Positions 32,205 through 40,466 are shown, counted from the stretch's first letter. The stretch is 64,000 nt of DNA from Antarcticimicrobium sp040365005 (GCF_040365005.1 NZ_BAABWV010000015.1:62001-126000); one strand, 5' to 3'. A program made the numbers and translations. Notes: generated by a model from the sequence alone, not told the origin.

Positions 32205-32603
32205 ATGAACAAACAACTCTCTACGTCACGCGGCACCGGCCGGCGGCCCAGGGTCGTCATAGGTGCTGATTGCCTGGAAAGGCTCGAGGCACTTGCGGAG
32301 GGCGCGATCCAGCGCAACCCGGACCTTGCCGACCGGCTGCTCGGCGAAATCGGCCGGGCCCGTATCGTTCCGGCGGCGAAACTCCCGCAGAACGTCGTGG
32401 CCATCGGTCGTGCGGTCACCTATCGGGATGAGTCGACCGGCCAGGAAAAGACGGTAACGCCCGTCTATCCAGAGGACGCCGACATCGCACGCGGGCGGAT
32501 CTCGATCCTGACACCGATCGGGGTTGCCCTGATCGGACTGGCAGAGGGCGCATCGCTCCACTGGGACACCAGGGACGGAGAGCGGCTGTCGCGTAGCCCT
32601 TAA
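32205..32603 (+). CDS. Rnk-type regulator, C-terminus replaced by a transposon end
   Basis: A 132-residue protein starting MNKQLSTSRGTGRR at 32205 with AAAGGAAA upstream. Residues 20-126 match the canonical Rnk at 18679 closely (CLERLEALAEGAIQRNPDLADRLLGEIGRARIVPAAKLPQNVVAIG and ILTPIGVALIGLAEGASLHWDTRDGE). The last residues (LSRSP) and the TAA stop come from the mini-transposon that begins at 32587, so the native end is lost. Probably still functional, since the fold is nearly complete. Confidence 0.78.
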   Translation: MNKQLSTSRGTGRRPRVVIGADCLERLEALAEGAIQRNPDLADRLLGEIGRARIVPAAKLPQNVVAIGRAVTYRDESTGQEKTVTPVYPEDADIARGRISILTPIGVALIGLAEGASLHWDTRDGERLSRSP

Positions 32604-32824
32604 TTCCGAGACATGACGCTTTGAGCGTCAAATTTGCCCTTAAATACGATATTCCAGCGCCTTCGAGCGGAGTTTCCGCGTCTTGCCATAGAGTATCTGG
32701 CCGAACCCTGTCTCAGGTTTAAGGGCAAAATATCGGAATTGAAGACAAAATCTCATATTTAAGGGCAAAGGTTGGCCGTTGATTTCGTTGGTTTTCTCAT
32801 CTCACAATTAAGGGCTACGCGACA
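32587..32824. mobile_element. 238-bp mini-transposon with tni-type ends, copy 1
   Basis: Bounded by TGTCGCGTAGCCCTTAATT on the left and its inverted counterpart AATTAAGGGCTACGCGACA on the right. Inside are several GCCCTTAA-x-x-x-GA(G/T)A repeats of the kind bound by TniA/TnsB transposases. It has no gene. The sequence is identical, as far as I can read, to copy 2 (38439-38676). Related repeats border the tniABQ transposon at 53283-56785, which could supply the transposase. No target duplication is visible. Confidence 0.75.
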
Positions 32825-33065
32825 GCACGTGTCTTAACTCGAGCAGCCTTCGCAGGCGGCCTCAATCGGGCGGTTACGTGAGGATTTGGAGCTACTAGGA
32901 GTGCCGTCACAAGTTCGTTTCAAGGGAGATATTGCTGCATGGCGTCGCCTAGCTCCACGATAACGCTCACTTGAAACAAAACACAAGCTGGCGAAGCGGC
33001 AATCCGCCCCCCGCGCTTTGACTTAGGTTTTTAGGGACCAAAACGCGAGGTAGGGAGCTGTGCAT
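32825..33065. other. Spacer between mini-transposon and TRAP operon
   Basis: About 240 bp with no open frame of interest and no clear terminator. Possible edge of the segment that brought in the TRAP operon. Confidence 0.35.
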
Positions 33066-34178
33066 TTAGTTCATGCCGTAGCTTGCCCGGTCCAATTTGT
33101 CGTAGATCTCAGCCTTCGCCAGCAAGGCCAGCGCGTCTGTGTCGGTATGATCCACTTCGGCCAGCAACTCGGCCCAGCGATCCACGATGCGTTTGTAGTC
33201 TTCCAGCAGCGCTTCGGGGTTCTCGACCCCGCGGCCTTTGGCGTTTTCGATCAACACAGCTTCATCCGCTTTCACGAATTCCGCGAGTGAATCCTTCAGC
33301 GCTTGGTCCGGCTCAAAGACTTCCATACCGCCCTCTTTGGCAGCGGAAACGGCTTTTTCGACATCCTTGTCGAACTCGACCCGGTGCTGCGCAAGGTAGT
33401 AAGCCATCTGGTCGAATAGCACGCTGCGCGACTCTTCGGACAGGGACTGCCAGAACGTCGGGTTATAGCCCCATTCGAAACCAGCGTAGTAACTGCCCAC
33501 GGCTAGCATGTTCATGTGGGTTACCACATCCGAGAGCGAGAAAGAGTCCAATGCGTCGGCTGCCGCCACGGCACAGTCAAGCGAGCCCGTGTCGAGGCCA
33601 GTATACATCTCACTTGAGGGGGTCGACACGGGCACCGCGCCAACATGTTCCGCAAAGCGCGACCAAGCACCACCGGCCATGCGCAGCCGTTTGCCTTGAA
33701 TGTCCTCATAGGTTGCGACGGGCGTGTTGCACATCATGTAATATTCTGAGGTCGAGTAACCGCCGCCAAAAACCACGCCATTTTCTTTCCACTCGGCCAA
33801 AGCGGCCTCATTGGTCAGGCCAAACTCGGTCGAGGCAAAGGCCATGACCATCGGGTCAGTGTTGTAGAAGGCGAAGTTGCCGATCAGGTTGGCGACTGGC
33901 AACTCGGATGGAGTGTAAGTGCCCGCGTGATAAGTCACCTGTGCCACGCCGTCGCGCACGCCTTGCAAGGAGGCCGCAGGGGGCAGCAGCGAGCCACCGG
34001 CGAACACGGTGAAGTTCACGTCGCCGTTGGTTTCTTCGGCCACACGTTCGGCGAATTCCACATAGGGGCCGCGCACCATCGAATGACGCTCTGCAAAAAA
34101 GTGGTTCGCGTTCTGCGCGACGGCAGCGGTGCCGAGGCCACAGGCCGCAAGGGCCATCATGGATATGTTCAGTTTCAT
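33066..34178 (-). CDS. TRAP transporter substrate-binding protein (DctP type)
   Basis: A 370-residue periplasmic protein starting MKLNISMMALAACGLGTAAVAQ (signal peptide to about residue 22) behind GGAGGAG. The solute-binding pattern FAERVAEETNGDVNFTVFAGGSLLPP and EDIQGKRLRMAGGAWSRFAEHVGAVPVSTPSSEMYTGLDTGSLDCA is typical of DctP proteins, with the substrate Arg in GKRLRMAG. It delivers an organic acid or related anion to the DctQM membrane unit encoded just downstream. Substrate unknown. Confidence 0.92.
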   Translation of the reverse strand: MKLNISMMALAACGLGTAAVAQNANHFFAERHSMVRGPYVEFAERVAEETNGDVNFTVFAGGSLLPPAASLQGVRDGVAQVTYHAGTYTPSELPVANLIGNFAFYNTDPMVMAFASTEFGLTNEAALAEWKENGVVFGGGYSTSEYYMMCNTPVATYEDIQGKRLRMAGGAWSRFAEHVGAVPVSTPSSEMYTGLDTGSLDCAVAAADALDSFSLSDVVTHMNMLAVGSYYAGFEWGYNPTFWQSLSEESRSVLFDQMAYYLAQHRVEFDKDVEKAVSAAKEGGMEVFEPDQALKDSLAEFVKADEAVLIENAKGRGVENPEALLEDYKRIVDRWAELLAEVDHTDTDALALLAKAEIYDKLDRASYGMN

Positions 34179-34206
34179 ATTGTCGTCTCCTCCGGTTAAA
34201 AAAGCA

Positions 34207-35517
34207 TCACTGCGCCATGAGTGAGGGCAGGAACAAGCTGATCGCGGGAAAGGCGATCAGGATCAAAAGCGTCACGATATCCATCGCGATGAACCACGTC
34301 GTGCCCGAGATGATGTCCCGCAGCTTGACCTCGCCCGACAGCGCGCTGTGGAGGACGTAAAGGTTCAGACCTACAGGGGGTGTCACAAGGCCGATCTCCA
34401 GCAATTTGATGCAAATGATACCGAACCATATCAGGTTGATATCTGCGGCCTCTAGGACTGGCAGCAGGATTGGCAAGGTCAGCAGGATTAGACCGATAGA
34501 GTCGATAACCATGCCCAAGATCACGAAAAGTGTAGCAATCATCAGGATGATCACGACCTGATTGTCAGAGACCGAGAGCATAATATCCGTCAGCGCGCGG
34601 GGGACGCCTGACAGCCCCATGAACCGGGTGAACATCACCGCCCCGATAGACAGAAAGAAGATCGAAGATGTCGCCAGTGTTGTCTGACGGATCGCCTCGG
34701 ACAGTGCTTTCCGAGTCAGTGAGCGGCGCAGAAGAGCGACCGTCGAGGCAAGGAAAGCGCCGACGGCACCGGCCTCGGTCGGGGTGAAGAAACCACCAAA
34801 AATGCCGCCCAAGACGCCCAGTACTAGTACTGGGAAAGGCCAGACCGACCAAAGTAAGCTGAGCAGTTGCACGCGATCAATTCGCCCAACAACGGGCGGT
34901 GCAAGCGATGGTGTGAAAGTGGTCCGAACAGTAATCATCGCCATATAGACAAAAGCTGACAGCGCGCCGGGAATAACGCCAGCGATAAACAACTGACCAA
35001 TTGATTGCTCGGTAAAAATGCCATAGAGAACCATGAGGATCGACGGCGGGATCAGCGATCCAAGCGTGCCCGAGGCTGCAACCACACCGGTGGCCAGCGA
35101 CGGATGGTATTTTGCCTTCAACATTTCCGGCACAGCGATTTTCGACATCGCAGCAGTCGTCGCGATGGAAGAGCCAGAAGCGGCGGCGAACAAGCCACAA
35201 GCCCCGACACTGGCCGAAGCCAACCCACCCGGCACCCGCGCCAACAACACACGCAGCAAGTCAAATGCGCCTGCCGTTAGCCCAGTGTTCGCGGCGATAA
35301 ATCCCATAAAAAGGAACATGGGGATCGCAGTTAGCGACCAATCACCGATAAAGTTGAACGGCATGGCGCTGACAATGCCAAGCGCGGCTTGCAGGTTGAA
35401 CATGATGGTGATGCCAACGAATGACACCGCCATCAACGCTGTCCCAATGGACATGCGAAAAGCCAGCAGACCAAACAATGTCCCAACGCCGATCCAGCCG
35501 ATAACTAGGTTGCTCAT
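34207..35517 (-). CDS. TRAP transporter large permease (DctM type)
   Basis: A 436-residue protein with 11-12 membrane segments. DctM signatures include FMGFIAANTGLTAGAFDLLRVLLARVPGGLASASVGACGLFAAASGSS and GTLGSLIPPSILMVLYGIFTEQSIGQLFIAGVIPG. It forms the sodium-driven channel subunit. Its start overlaps the DctQ stop by 4 nt. In the transcript it lies between DctQ and DctP. Confidence 0.93.
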   Translation of the reverse strand: MSNLVIGWIGVGTLFGLLAFRMSIGTALMAVSFVGITIMFNLQAALGIVSAMPFNFIGDWSLTAIPMFLFMGFIAANTGLTAGAFDLLRVLLARVPGGLASASVGACGLFAAASGSSIATTAAMSKIAVPEMLKAKYHPSLATGVVAASGTLGSLIPPSILMVLYGIFTEQSIGQLFIAGVIPGALSAFVYMAMITVRTTFTPSLAPPVVGRIDRVQLLSLLWSVWPFPVLVLGVLGGIFGGFFTPTEAGAVGAFLASTVALLRRSLTRKALSEAIRQTTLATSSIFFLSIGAVMFTRFMGLSGVPRALTDIMLSVSDNQVVIILMIATLFVILGMVIDSIGLILLTLPILLPVLEAADINLIWFGIICIKLLEIGLVTPPVGLNLYVLHSALSGEVKLRDIISGTTWFIAMDIVTLLILIAFPAISLFLPSLMAQ

Positions 35518-36026
35518 GACATGCCCTCATCGAGTTCGGACTGGGTGACAGGCTGTCCGCGCAGCACCAATACGGCACGCACAAGTGCAGCGAGGCTGGC
35601 AAGGCCAAAGCCAAGCGGCAGAACCATTCTTGACGGCCAGACGATAACCTCACGCCCGCCCATTACAACCTCACCGACATGAAGCGCGCGCATTGCATCA
35701 AGCCCTGTACGCCATGCCATAATGGCAAGAATAGCGGCCGCGGCGAGGCAACTGAATATCAGCGCGAGTTTTTTAAGCCAATTCGGAAAGTGATTGAACA
35801 GAAGATCAACCGAGATCTGCTGGTCCTGCATCTCAACGAAGGCCATCGGCAACATGACTAGCGCGACCATATAATAGTAGGATGACATCTCGACCGTGCC
35901 TTGGATCGGCGCGTTCCACACGAGTTTTGCAACAACGTCTGCCACGACATTCAGCATCATCGCGACAACACTGAAACCGCCGATAAACATCAGCCATGAG
36001 CACAATCTGTTAAACAGTGTCAGCAT
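35514..36026 (-). CDS. TRAP transporter small permease (DctQ type)
   Basis: A 170-residue protein starting MLTLFNRLCSWLMFIGGF at 36026 behind GGGAGGAGG. It has four membrane segments (about 10-30, 45-65, 88-108, 130-150). The MQDQQISVDLLF segment between helices 2 and 3 is a DctQ feature. It is the first gene of the TRAP operon and is divergent from the LysR gene at 36144. Confidence 0.9.
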   Translation of the reverse strand: MLTLFNRLCSWLMFIGGFSVVAMMLNVVADVVAKLVWNAPIQGTVEMSSYYYMVALVMLPMAFVEMQDQQISVDLLFNHFPNWLKKLALIFSCLAAAAILAIMAWRTGLDAMRALHVGEVVMGGREVIVWPSRMVLPLGFGLASLAALVRAVLVLRGQPVTQSELDEGMS

Positions 36027-36143
36027 CGGGCCTCCTCCCCATACCAAGACGGGATCAGATCCCGTAATTCCGATTCAACTTCTCCGCTCAGGGTTCAGTT
36101 GACAAATAGTGATGATTGATCGAGTGATAACGAAACATGATCA

Positions 36144-37055
36144 ATGGGAATAATGCGGATGGATGCTATCTCGAAACCCACCCGGCTTGACCTTCGACAC
36201 TTGCGCTATGCTCTGGCCGTGGCCGACGCCCAAGGGTTCCGTGCGGCGGCTAAAATGCTCAATATCGCGCAACCTGCCATTTCGAAAGCCGTTAAAGACA
36301 CCGAAATTGATCTGGGCTTCCGTATATTTGACCGCAGCGGCCCATGGGTGGTGCCTACACCTGAAGGCAACATTTTCCTAGACGATGCGCGCCAAACCGT
36401 CGCGCAGTTCGAGCGCACGATCCGCGCATCGCGTCAGAATACAACGGGCGCACGCGGGCATATCATCGTTGGCTACTCCGCCCTCGCCACATCGCGACAA
36501 ATCTCCGAGGCACTGGATGATTTCCATCGCAGCGTGCCGGGCGTGCAGATCGAAATGCATGTCATGTCTACCGATAATATACTGAAAAATTTGAAATCCG
36601 GCGTGATAGACTTGGGTTTTTTGCTGGCGCATCCTACCGTCGGTGCGCCGGGGATCGAACAGATACCGGTCTGGAGTTCTCGCATCGGTGTTGTCGCCCC
36701 CGCCGGAGAGGCTCCCGCACGGGTTAATGATTTGAAAGGCGCACCCTTCGTCATGGGGCTACGGGAAAACTGGCGGTCGTGGCGCGCGCTTCTCGACAGT
36801 GCATGTGATCAGGCCGCTCTTAGCCCCGTGGTGGTAGATGAGGCTTGGGACGTGCAGGTGATCTTGCAGCGCGTAGCCGAGCGTCGCGGCGTGACGCTTT
36901 TTCCCATGAGTATAGCCGACAGCCTGCCAGCCGCGCTAGAACTGGTACCTATTGATGGGTTGGATGCAGAGGCAACAATCTCCATGGCATGGAGCATCAA
37001 GGCCGATACGGGCCTACTGCGCCAGTTCCGCAATCACTTCCCCCCACCGGGTTGA
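36144..37055 (+). CDS. LysR-family regulator of the TRAP operon
   Basis: About 300 residues. The helix-turn-helix is LDLRHLRYALAVADAQGFRAAAKMLNIAQPAISKAVKDTEIDLGFRIFDRS, followed by the effector domain (HIIVGYSALATSRQISEALDDF). The start may be the ATG at 36144, 36153 or 36159. It is divergent from dctQ across a 117-bp gap, which should hold its operators, including AT-rich repeats around 36105-36135. Probable activator of transport of the same compound. Confidence 0.9.
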   Translation: MGIMRMDAISKPTRLDLRHLRYALAVADAQGFRAAAKMLNIAQPAISKAVKDTEIDLGFRIFDRSGPWVVPTPEGNIFLDDARQTVAQFERTIRASRQNTTGARGHIIVGYSALATSRQISEALDDFHRSVPGVQIEMHVMSTDNILKNLKSGVIDLGFLLAHPTVGAPGIEQIPVWSSRIGVVAPAGEAPARVNDLKGAPFVMGLRENWRSWRALLDSACDQAALSPVVVDEAWDVQVILQRVAERRGVTLFPMSIADSLPAALELVPIDGLDAEATISMAWSIKADTGLLRQFRNHFPPPG

Positions 37056-37126
37056 TCGCGTTCGGTTATCGCACGATACCGCAAGTCTATTTGCGTAATC
37101 CGTCCATAGCGCGATTTTATGCGCCT

Positions 37127-37906
37127 ATGAAACAAACGCCAATCGCCCCCTTCGACTTGCCCGAAGCGCAGCCTTTTCTTCTCGAAGGCAGCGATACCGG
37201 TTTCCTCTTTTTCCATGGCTTCACCAGCTCGCCGCAAAGCGTGCGTGAGGTTGCCGAGAAAATTCAGGAGGTCAGCGGCGCCACGGTGTATTGCCCGCTG
37301 TTAGCAGGTCATGGTGAGACCCCCGCCGCCTTGGCAAAGACAAACCAAGCCGACTGGGTGGCGTCTGCTGAAACGGCGCTCGAAACGCTATCCTCGCGCT
37401 GCGCACGGGTGGTCGTCGGGGGGCTTTCCTTGGGGGCGACGCTGTCGCTCAACCTCGCTGCTCGGATGCCAGATAAGATACAGGGCGTGGTCAGCATCAA
37501 TGGCTCAACAGGTCTCTACCGTCCGGAAGTGGTGGCACCTATCTACGATACAAAGGGTGCCGCGTTTATCGAGGGGATCGGGTCCGATATCGCCGAGTTC
37601 GGGATGGCCGAAATCTGCTATGATCGCATCCCTCGAGAAACGCTGAACGAGCGCTTTCTCTTGACCAATGCCACCGGTGCGCTGTTGCCTCTAATACGCC
37701 AGCCCATTTTGATCCTGCAGTCGCGCTGCGATAATGTCGTCGATCCCCAAAACGCACACCGCATCGCCACATCGGTAAGGTCAAGCGAGATACATCTCAA
37801 CTGGTTGGAGCGGTCTTATCATGTGGCGACATTGGATTATGACCGTGGGCTAATCTCTGAGCGAATTGCCGAATTTCTGCGACAAGTAGCGACTGTTACG
37901 AAATAG
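37127..37906 (+). CDS. Alpha/beta-hydrolase, Est30/carboxylesterase-like
   Basis: A 259-residue protein starting MKQTPIAPFDLPEAQP at 37127. Hydrolase signatures are FFHGFTSSPQSVREVAEKIQ (oxyanion region), VVGGLSLGATLSLNLA (nucleophile Ser), ILQSRCDNVVDPQNAHRI (Asp) and ERSYHVATLDYDRG (His). It resembles monoglyceride lipase/Est30 carboxylesterases. It may release the compound taken up by the TRAP transporter, being next to its regulator. No good SD is visible, so the start is uncertain. Confidence 0.87.
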   Translation: MKQTPIAPFDLPEAQPFLLEGSDTGFLFFHGFTSSPQSVREVAEKIQEVSGATVYCPLLAGHGETPAALAKTNQADWVASAETALETLSSRCARVVVGGLSLGATLSLNLAARMPDKIQGVVSINGSTGLYRPEVVAPIYDTKGAAFIEGIGSDIAEFGMAEICYDRIPRETLNERFLLTNATGALLPLIRQPILILQSRCDNVVDPQNAHRIATSVRSSEIHLNWLERSYHVATLDYDRGLISERIAEFLRQVATVTK

Positions 37907-37909
37907 CCT

Positions 37910-38187
37910 GCTATTGTAAGGCACTTGGCAATGTCCCTGAGAGCTACCTGGTCCGCCGTTTGATCTGTGGTGCTCAGACCAGAAGCTACGGCACCCTTTC
38001 GCTCACGATCCTGAAAGCGATCAGGGCGCAGAGCTACCAGCTAGCTAGCACGGTTCTCCGCGAGGTGCTGGGTGCATTGGACGGTGCCGATGAATGGCCA
38101 TCCGATGAGGTTTTCCGGCGCAACTGGATCGGCCGTCAGTTCTATGGCTATTTTAAGCGTGACCGACTGCTCAGCTTCAGAGTCTGA
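37910..38187 (+). pseudogene. C-terminal fragment of a DUF262-like protein
   Basis: A frame continuing past the esterase gives LICGAQTRSYGTLSLTILKAIRAQSYQLASTVLREVLGALDGADEWPSDEVFRRNWIGRQFYGYFKRDRLLSFRV. The DEVFRRNW-x-x-RQFYG-Y-x-RDRLL pattern resembles the C-terminal end of DUF262/GmrSD-type proteins (defence-related endonucleases). The rest of the gene is absent. Weak match; possibly a leftover of a defence gene. Confidence 0.4.
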
Positions 38188-38314
38188 AGTTCCACGCAGC
38201 AGGTCGTTGAGACTAGCTTGCGGGTGGCCGCGAGCTAGTCTTGAGGTAACGAAGGGCTCTACGCCGTTGATCTTGCCGGTCTCGATAAGCGATGCCGCCT
38301 TCATCGAGACCGGC

Positions 38315-38385
38315 TGTCGCGTTGCCCTTAAATCCGAGATGCGACGCTTTTGGCGACAAATTTTGCCCTTAACTGCGAGATTCGG
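38315..38385. mobile_element. Solo tni-type transposon end
   Basis: TGTCGCGTTGCCCTTAAAT followed by two CCGAGA/GCGAGA repeats resembles the tniQ-side end at 53283 more than the mini-transposon's own left end. No partner end is found before the mini-transposon copy 2 starts at 38439. It is a relic of a third, partly deleted element. Confidence 0.6.
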
Positions 38386-38438
38386 CTGTCATCATTCCTG
38401 TGCTTCTCGCGCGCCTTTGCGCGATGTGATCAACTGCG

Positions 38439-38676
38439 TGTCGCGTAGCCCTTAATTCCGAGACATGACGCTTTGAGCGTCAAATTTGCCCTTAAATACG
38501 ATATTCCAGCGCCTTCGAGCGGAGTTTCCGCGTCTTGCCATAGAGTATCTGGCCGAACCCTGTCTCAGGTTTAAGGGCAAAATATCGGAATTGAAGACAA
38601 AATCTCATATTTAAGGGCAAAGGTTGGCCGTTGATTTCGTTGGTTTTCTCATCTCACAATTAAGGGCTACGCGACA
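38439..38676. mobile_element. 238-bp mini-transposon with tni-type ends, copy 2
   Basis: Same length and sequence as the copy at 32587-32824, in the same orientation: TGTCGCGTAGCCC left end and GGGCTACGCGACA right end. Its right end interrupts a cation-transporter gene on the minus strand. The 5-bp flanks (CTGCG and GCCAC) do not match, so there is no target duplication. Confidence 0.75.
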
Positions 38677-38753
38677 GCCACGGCCAAACCGATATTGAGC
38701 GCCAGAACGATCCAAAGCGTCCGTCTCTCCATTGAATCTTGTCTAGCGGCCAT
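38667..38753 (-). pseudogene. Truncated cation-efflux (CDF-like) gene, 28 codons
   Basis: From ATG 38753 the minus strand reads MAARQDSMERRTLWIVLALNIG and LAVAVA, then a TAG supplied by the mini-transposon. The pattern matches the N-terminus of CDF-type cation transporters (first membrane helix), which typically follow MerR-type metal regulators. The rest of the gene is lost. It lies 82 nt downstream of the MerR gene. Confidence 0.55.
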
Positions 38754-38835
38754 TTTGTGGTTCCAGCTTGTGTTGTACGACACATTAACTTCTGCGGCAG
38801 ATCTGCGTTCCAGCCGGAATGTTGGCTGAATTCCT

Positions 38836-39264
38836 TCAGGCCCCGATTTCCTCGTGTTCGGTCAAGCATTCCGAATGGTCCCGCAACACCTCAAGCACCT
38901 TGCAATCTCCCGTCCGCCCGCCGCTGCATTCGTGAACCATGCGTTTCAGTTCCGTGCGCAGCGCCTTCAGGCGGGCCATGCGCTGCTCCACCTGTTTGAG
39001 CTGGCGACGCGCGATGGCATCAGCCTCATCACAGGGCCGGTTGGGATGGTCGCTGAGGTCGAGCAGCTCGCGGATCGCATCGAGCGAGAAACCGAGTTGT
39101 CGCGAATGGCGGATGAAGGACAGCCGGTCGAGCTGTGCATTGTCGTAGCGCCTCTGCCCGCCTTCGGTCCTGCCAGGTTCGGGCATGAGCCCAATCTGTT
39201 CGTAGTACCGGATGGTCTGCACCTTCGTGCCAGTCTTCTTTGACAGAGTACCGATCGTGAGCAT
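38836..39264 (-). CDS. MerR-family heavy-metal regulator (ZntR/CadR/PbrR type)
   Basis: A 142-residue protein starting MLTIGTLSKKTGTKVQTIRYYEQIGLMPEPGRTEGGQRRYD at 39264 behind ATGGAGG; residues 1-40 are the winged helix. Cysteines in PCDEADAIARRQLKQVEQ (about 79-80), HECSGGRTGDCK (near 114 and 122) and SECLTEHEE (near 134) are placed as in Zn/Cd/Pb-sensing members. It probably activates the promoters with 19-bp spacers at 39370, 49867 and 51074. Its former target is probably the cut CDF gene downstream. Confidence 0.9.
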   Translation of the reverse strand: MLTIGTLSKKTGTKVQTIRYYEQIGLMPEPGRTEGGQRRYDNAQLDRLSFIRHSRQLGFSLDAIRELLDLSDHPNRPCDEADAIARRQLKQVEQRMARLKALRTELKRMVHECSGGRTGDCKVLEVLRDHSECLTEHEEIGA

Positions 39265-39369
39265 TTTCGCCTCCATGAAAAAGATACAGTTTGTGTAGGT
39301 TTTGCCGTCGGAATAAACAAGTGTCGGTTTCACAGACGCGTGAGTTCAAGCTATACCATGATTTCGTGC

Positions 39370-39400
39370 TTGAACCTCTAGCAGCTAGAGGATGTATCCG
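39370..39400 (+). promoter_or_regulatory. MerR-type promoter of the SCO/Dsb/metal operon
   Basis: TTGAAC, a 19-bp spacer, TATCCG. The spacer contains the dyad CCTCTAGC-AGCTAGAGG. The overlong 19-bp spacer and central dyad are the hallmark of MerR-activated promoters. It lies 36 nt before the SCO start at 39436. Two further promoters with the same layout occur at 49867-49897 and 51074-51104. Confidence 0.8.
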
Positions 39401-39435
39401 CACAGGCAATAAGAATCAAAATCAGGCGAACAGGA

Positions 39436-40038
39436 TTGTCCCTTACATCGGCACAGAAGTTTCTTTGGGTTTTGGCAGGCGTGGCAGCGCTTGCCTTCAT
39501 ATGGCTTTTGCTATGGTCCGATTATCGTGCCGATAGCGCCCGAACCGACGCCGAACCGCCTTTTTTCGCTGAGTTCGAACTGACGGACCACCAGGGTATG
39601 GTTCGAACCGAGGAGGACTTTGCGGGGCGCTGGATGCTGGTTTTTTTCGGCTTTACCAACTGCCCCGACGTCTGCCCGACGACCCTATCCGAGGTCGCGG
39701 CGGTGATGGACGGTCTGGGCGACGATGCCGCCAAGGTCCAGCCGATTTTCATCACCATCGACCCCGAACGGGACACGCCCGCCGCACTCGCCGAATACGT
39801 CCCGCTGTTCGATGCGGGCATCATCGGTCTGACCGGCACGCCGGAACAGATCGCCGCCACATCCGAGACGTTTCCGATCTTCTTTGAACGCGTCGAAGAG
39901 GCTGCGGCGCCGGATGGTTACACGATGGGCCACACGTCGCATTTGTTCCTCTTCGATCCCGACGCGGGCTTCGCCGACTCGTGGCCCTACGGCACCTCCG
40001 CCGAAGAGATACTCGCCGATCTGGAAGAGAGGTTCTGA
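39436..40038 (+). CDS. SCO1/SenC-family copper metallochaperone
   Basis: A 200-residue protein starting at TTG 39436. An N-terminal membrane anchor (about residues 8-28) precedes a thioredoxin fold with copper-binding CPDVCPTT (near residue 77) and the distal His in GHTSHLFLFDPD (near 168). SCO proteins deliver copper to cytochrome oxidase or act in thiol redox. It is the first gene of a 10-gene co-directional run driven by the MerR-type promoter. Confidence 0.92.
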   Translation: MSLTSAQKFLWVLAGVAALAFIWLLLWSDYRADSARTDAEPPFFAEFELTDHQGMVRTEEDFAGRWMLVFFGFTNCPDVCPTTLSEVAAVMDGLGDDAAKVQPIFITIDPERDTPAALAEYVPLFDAGIIGLTGTPEQIAATSETFPIFFERVEEAAAPDGYTMGHTSHLFLFDPDAGFADSWPYGTSAEEILADLEERF

Positions 40039-40043
40039 CCGAC

Positions 40044-40466
40044 ATGAACCGTATGTCCGGAGAAACAGCCCTCGGGCTGGCGTGGATCATCGCGCTCGTC
40101 GCCTCGCTTGCCGTGCTTTTTGTCGGCGAGGTGCTGGGGCAGACGCCCTGTGTGCTGTGCTGGTTCCAGCGCGCCTTCATGTTCCCCTTGGCCATTGTCC
40201 TCGGGCTCGGCCTTTGGTGGCGGGACGGCCGCGTGGGGCGCTACGGCATCGCATTGGCGCTTGGCGGCGGCGCAATCGCCCTCTGGCACATGGGGCTGTA
40301 CGTCGGTCTTGTTCCCGAACGCGTCCAGCCCTGCACGGCCACCGGCCCCTCTTGCACCGATGACAACCAACTGGTCTTCGGCATCCCTATCCCGCTGATG
40401 GCGCTCGCCGCCTTCGCGCTGATCGGGGCGCTGTCGGCCCTTTCATTGAAGGACACACGAACATGA
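40044..40466 (+). CDS. dsbB: Disulfide bond formation protein DsbB
   Basis: A 140-residue protein with four membrane segments. The first cysteine pair is TPCVLCWFQRA (near residue 37) and the second is in QPCTATGPSCTDD (near 95-103), as in DsbB. It reoxidises the DsbA-like partner and passes electrons to quinone. It overlaps the DsbA-like gene by 4 nt, so the two are a coupled pair. Confidence 0.9.
   Translation: MNRMSGETALGLAWIIALVASLAVLFVGEVLGQTPCVLCWFQRAFMFPLAIVLGLGLWWRDGRVGRYGIALALGGGAIALWHMGLYVGLVPERVQPCTATGPSCTDDNQLVFGIPIPLMALAAFALIGALSALSLKDTRT

Noticed and set aside
32587..38676. Composite transposon carrying the TRAP operon
   Set aside because: No matching target duplications, and the two outer flanks are different broken genes; recombination at pre-existing copies fits better.
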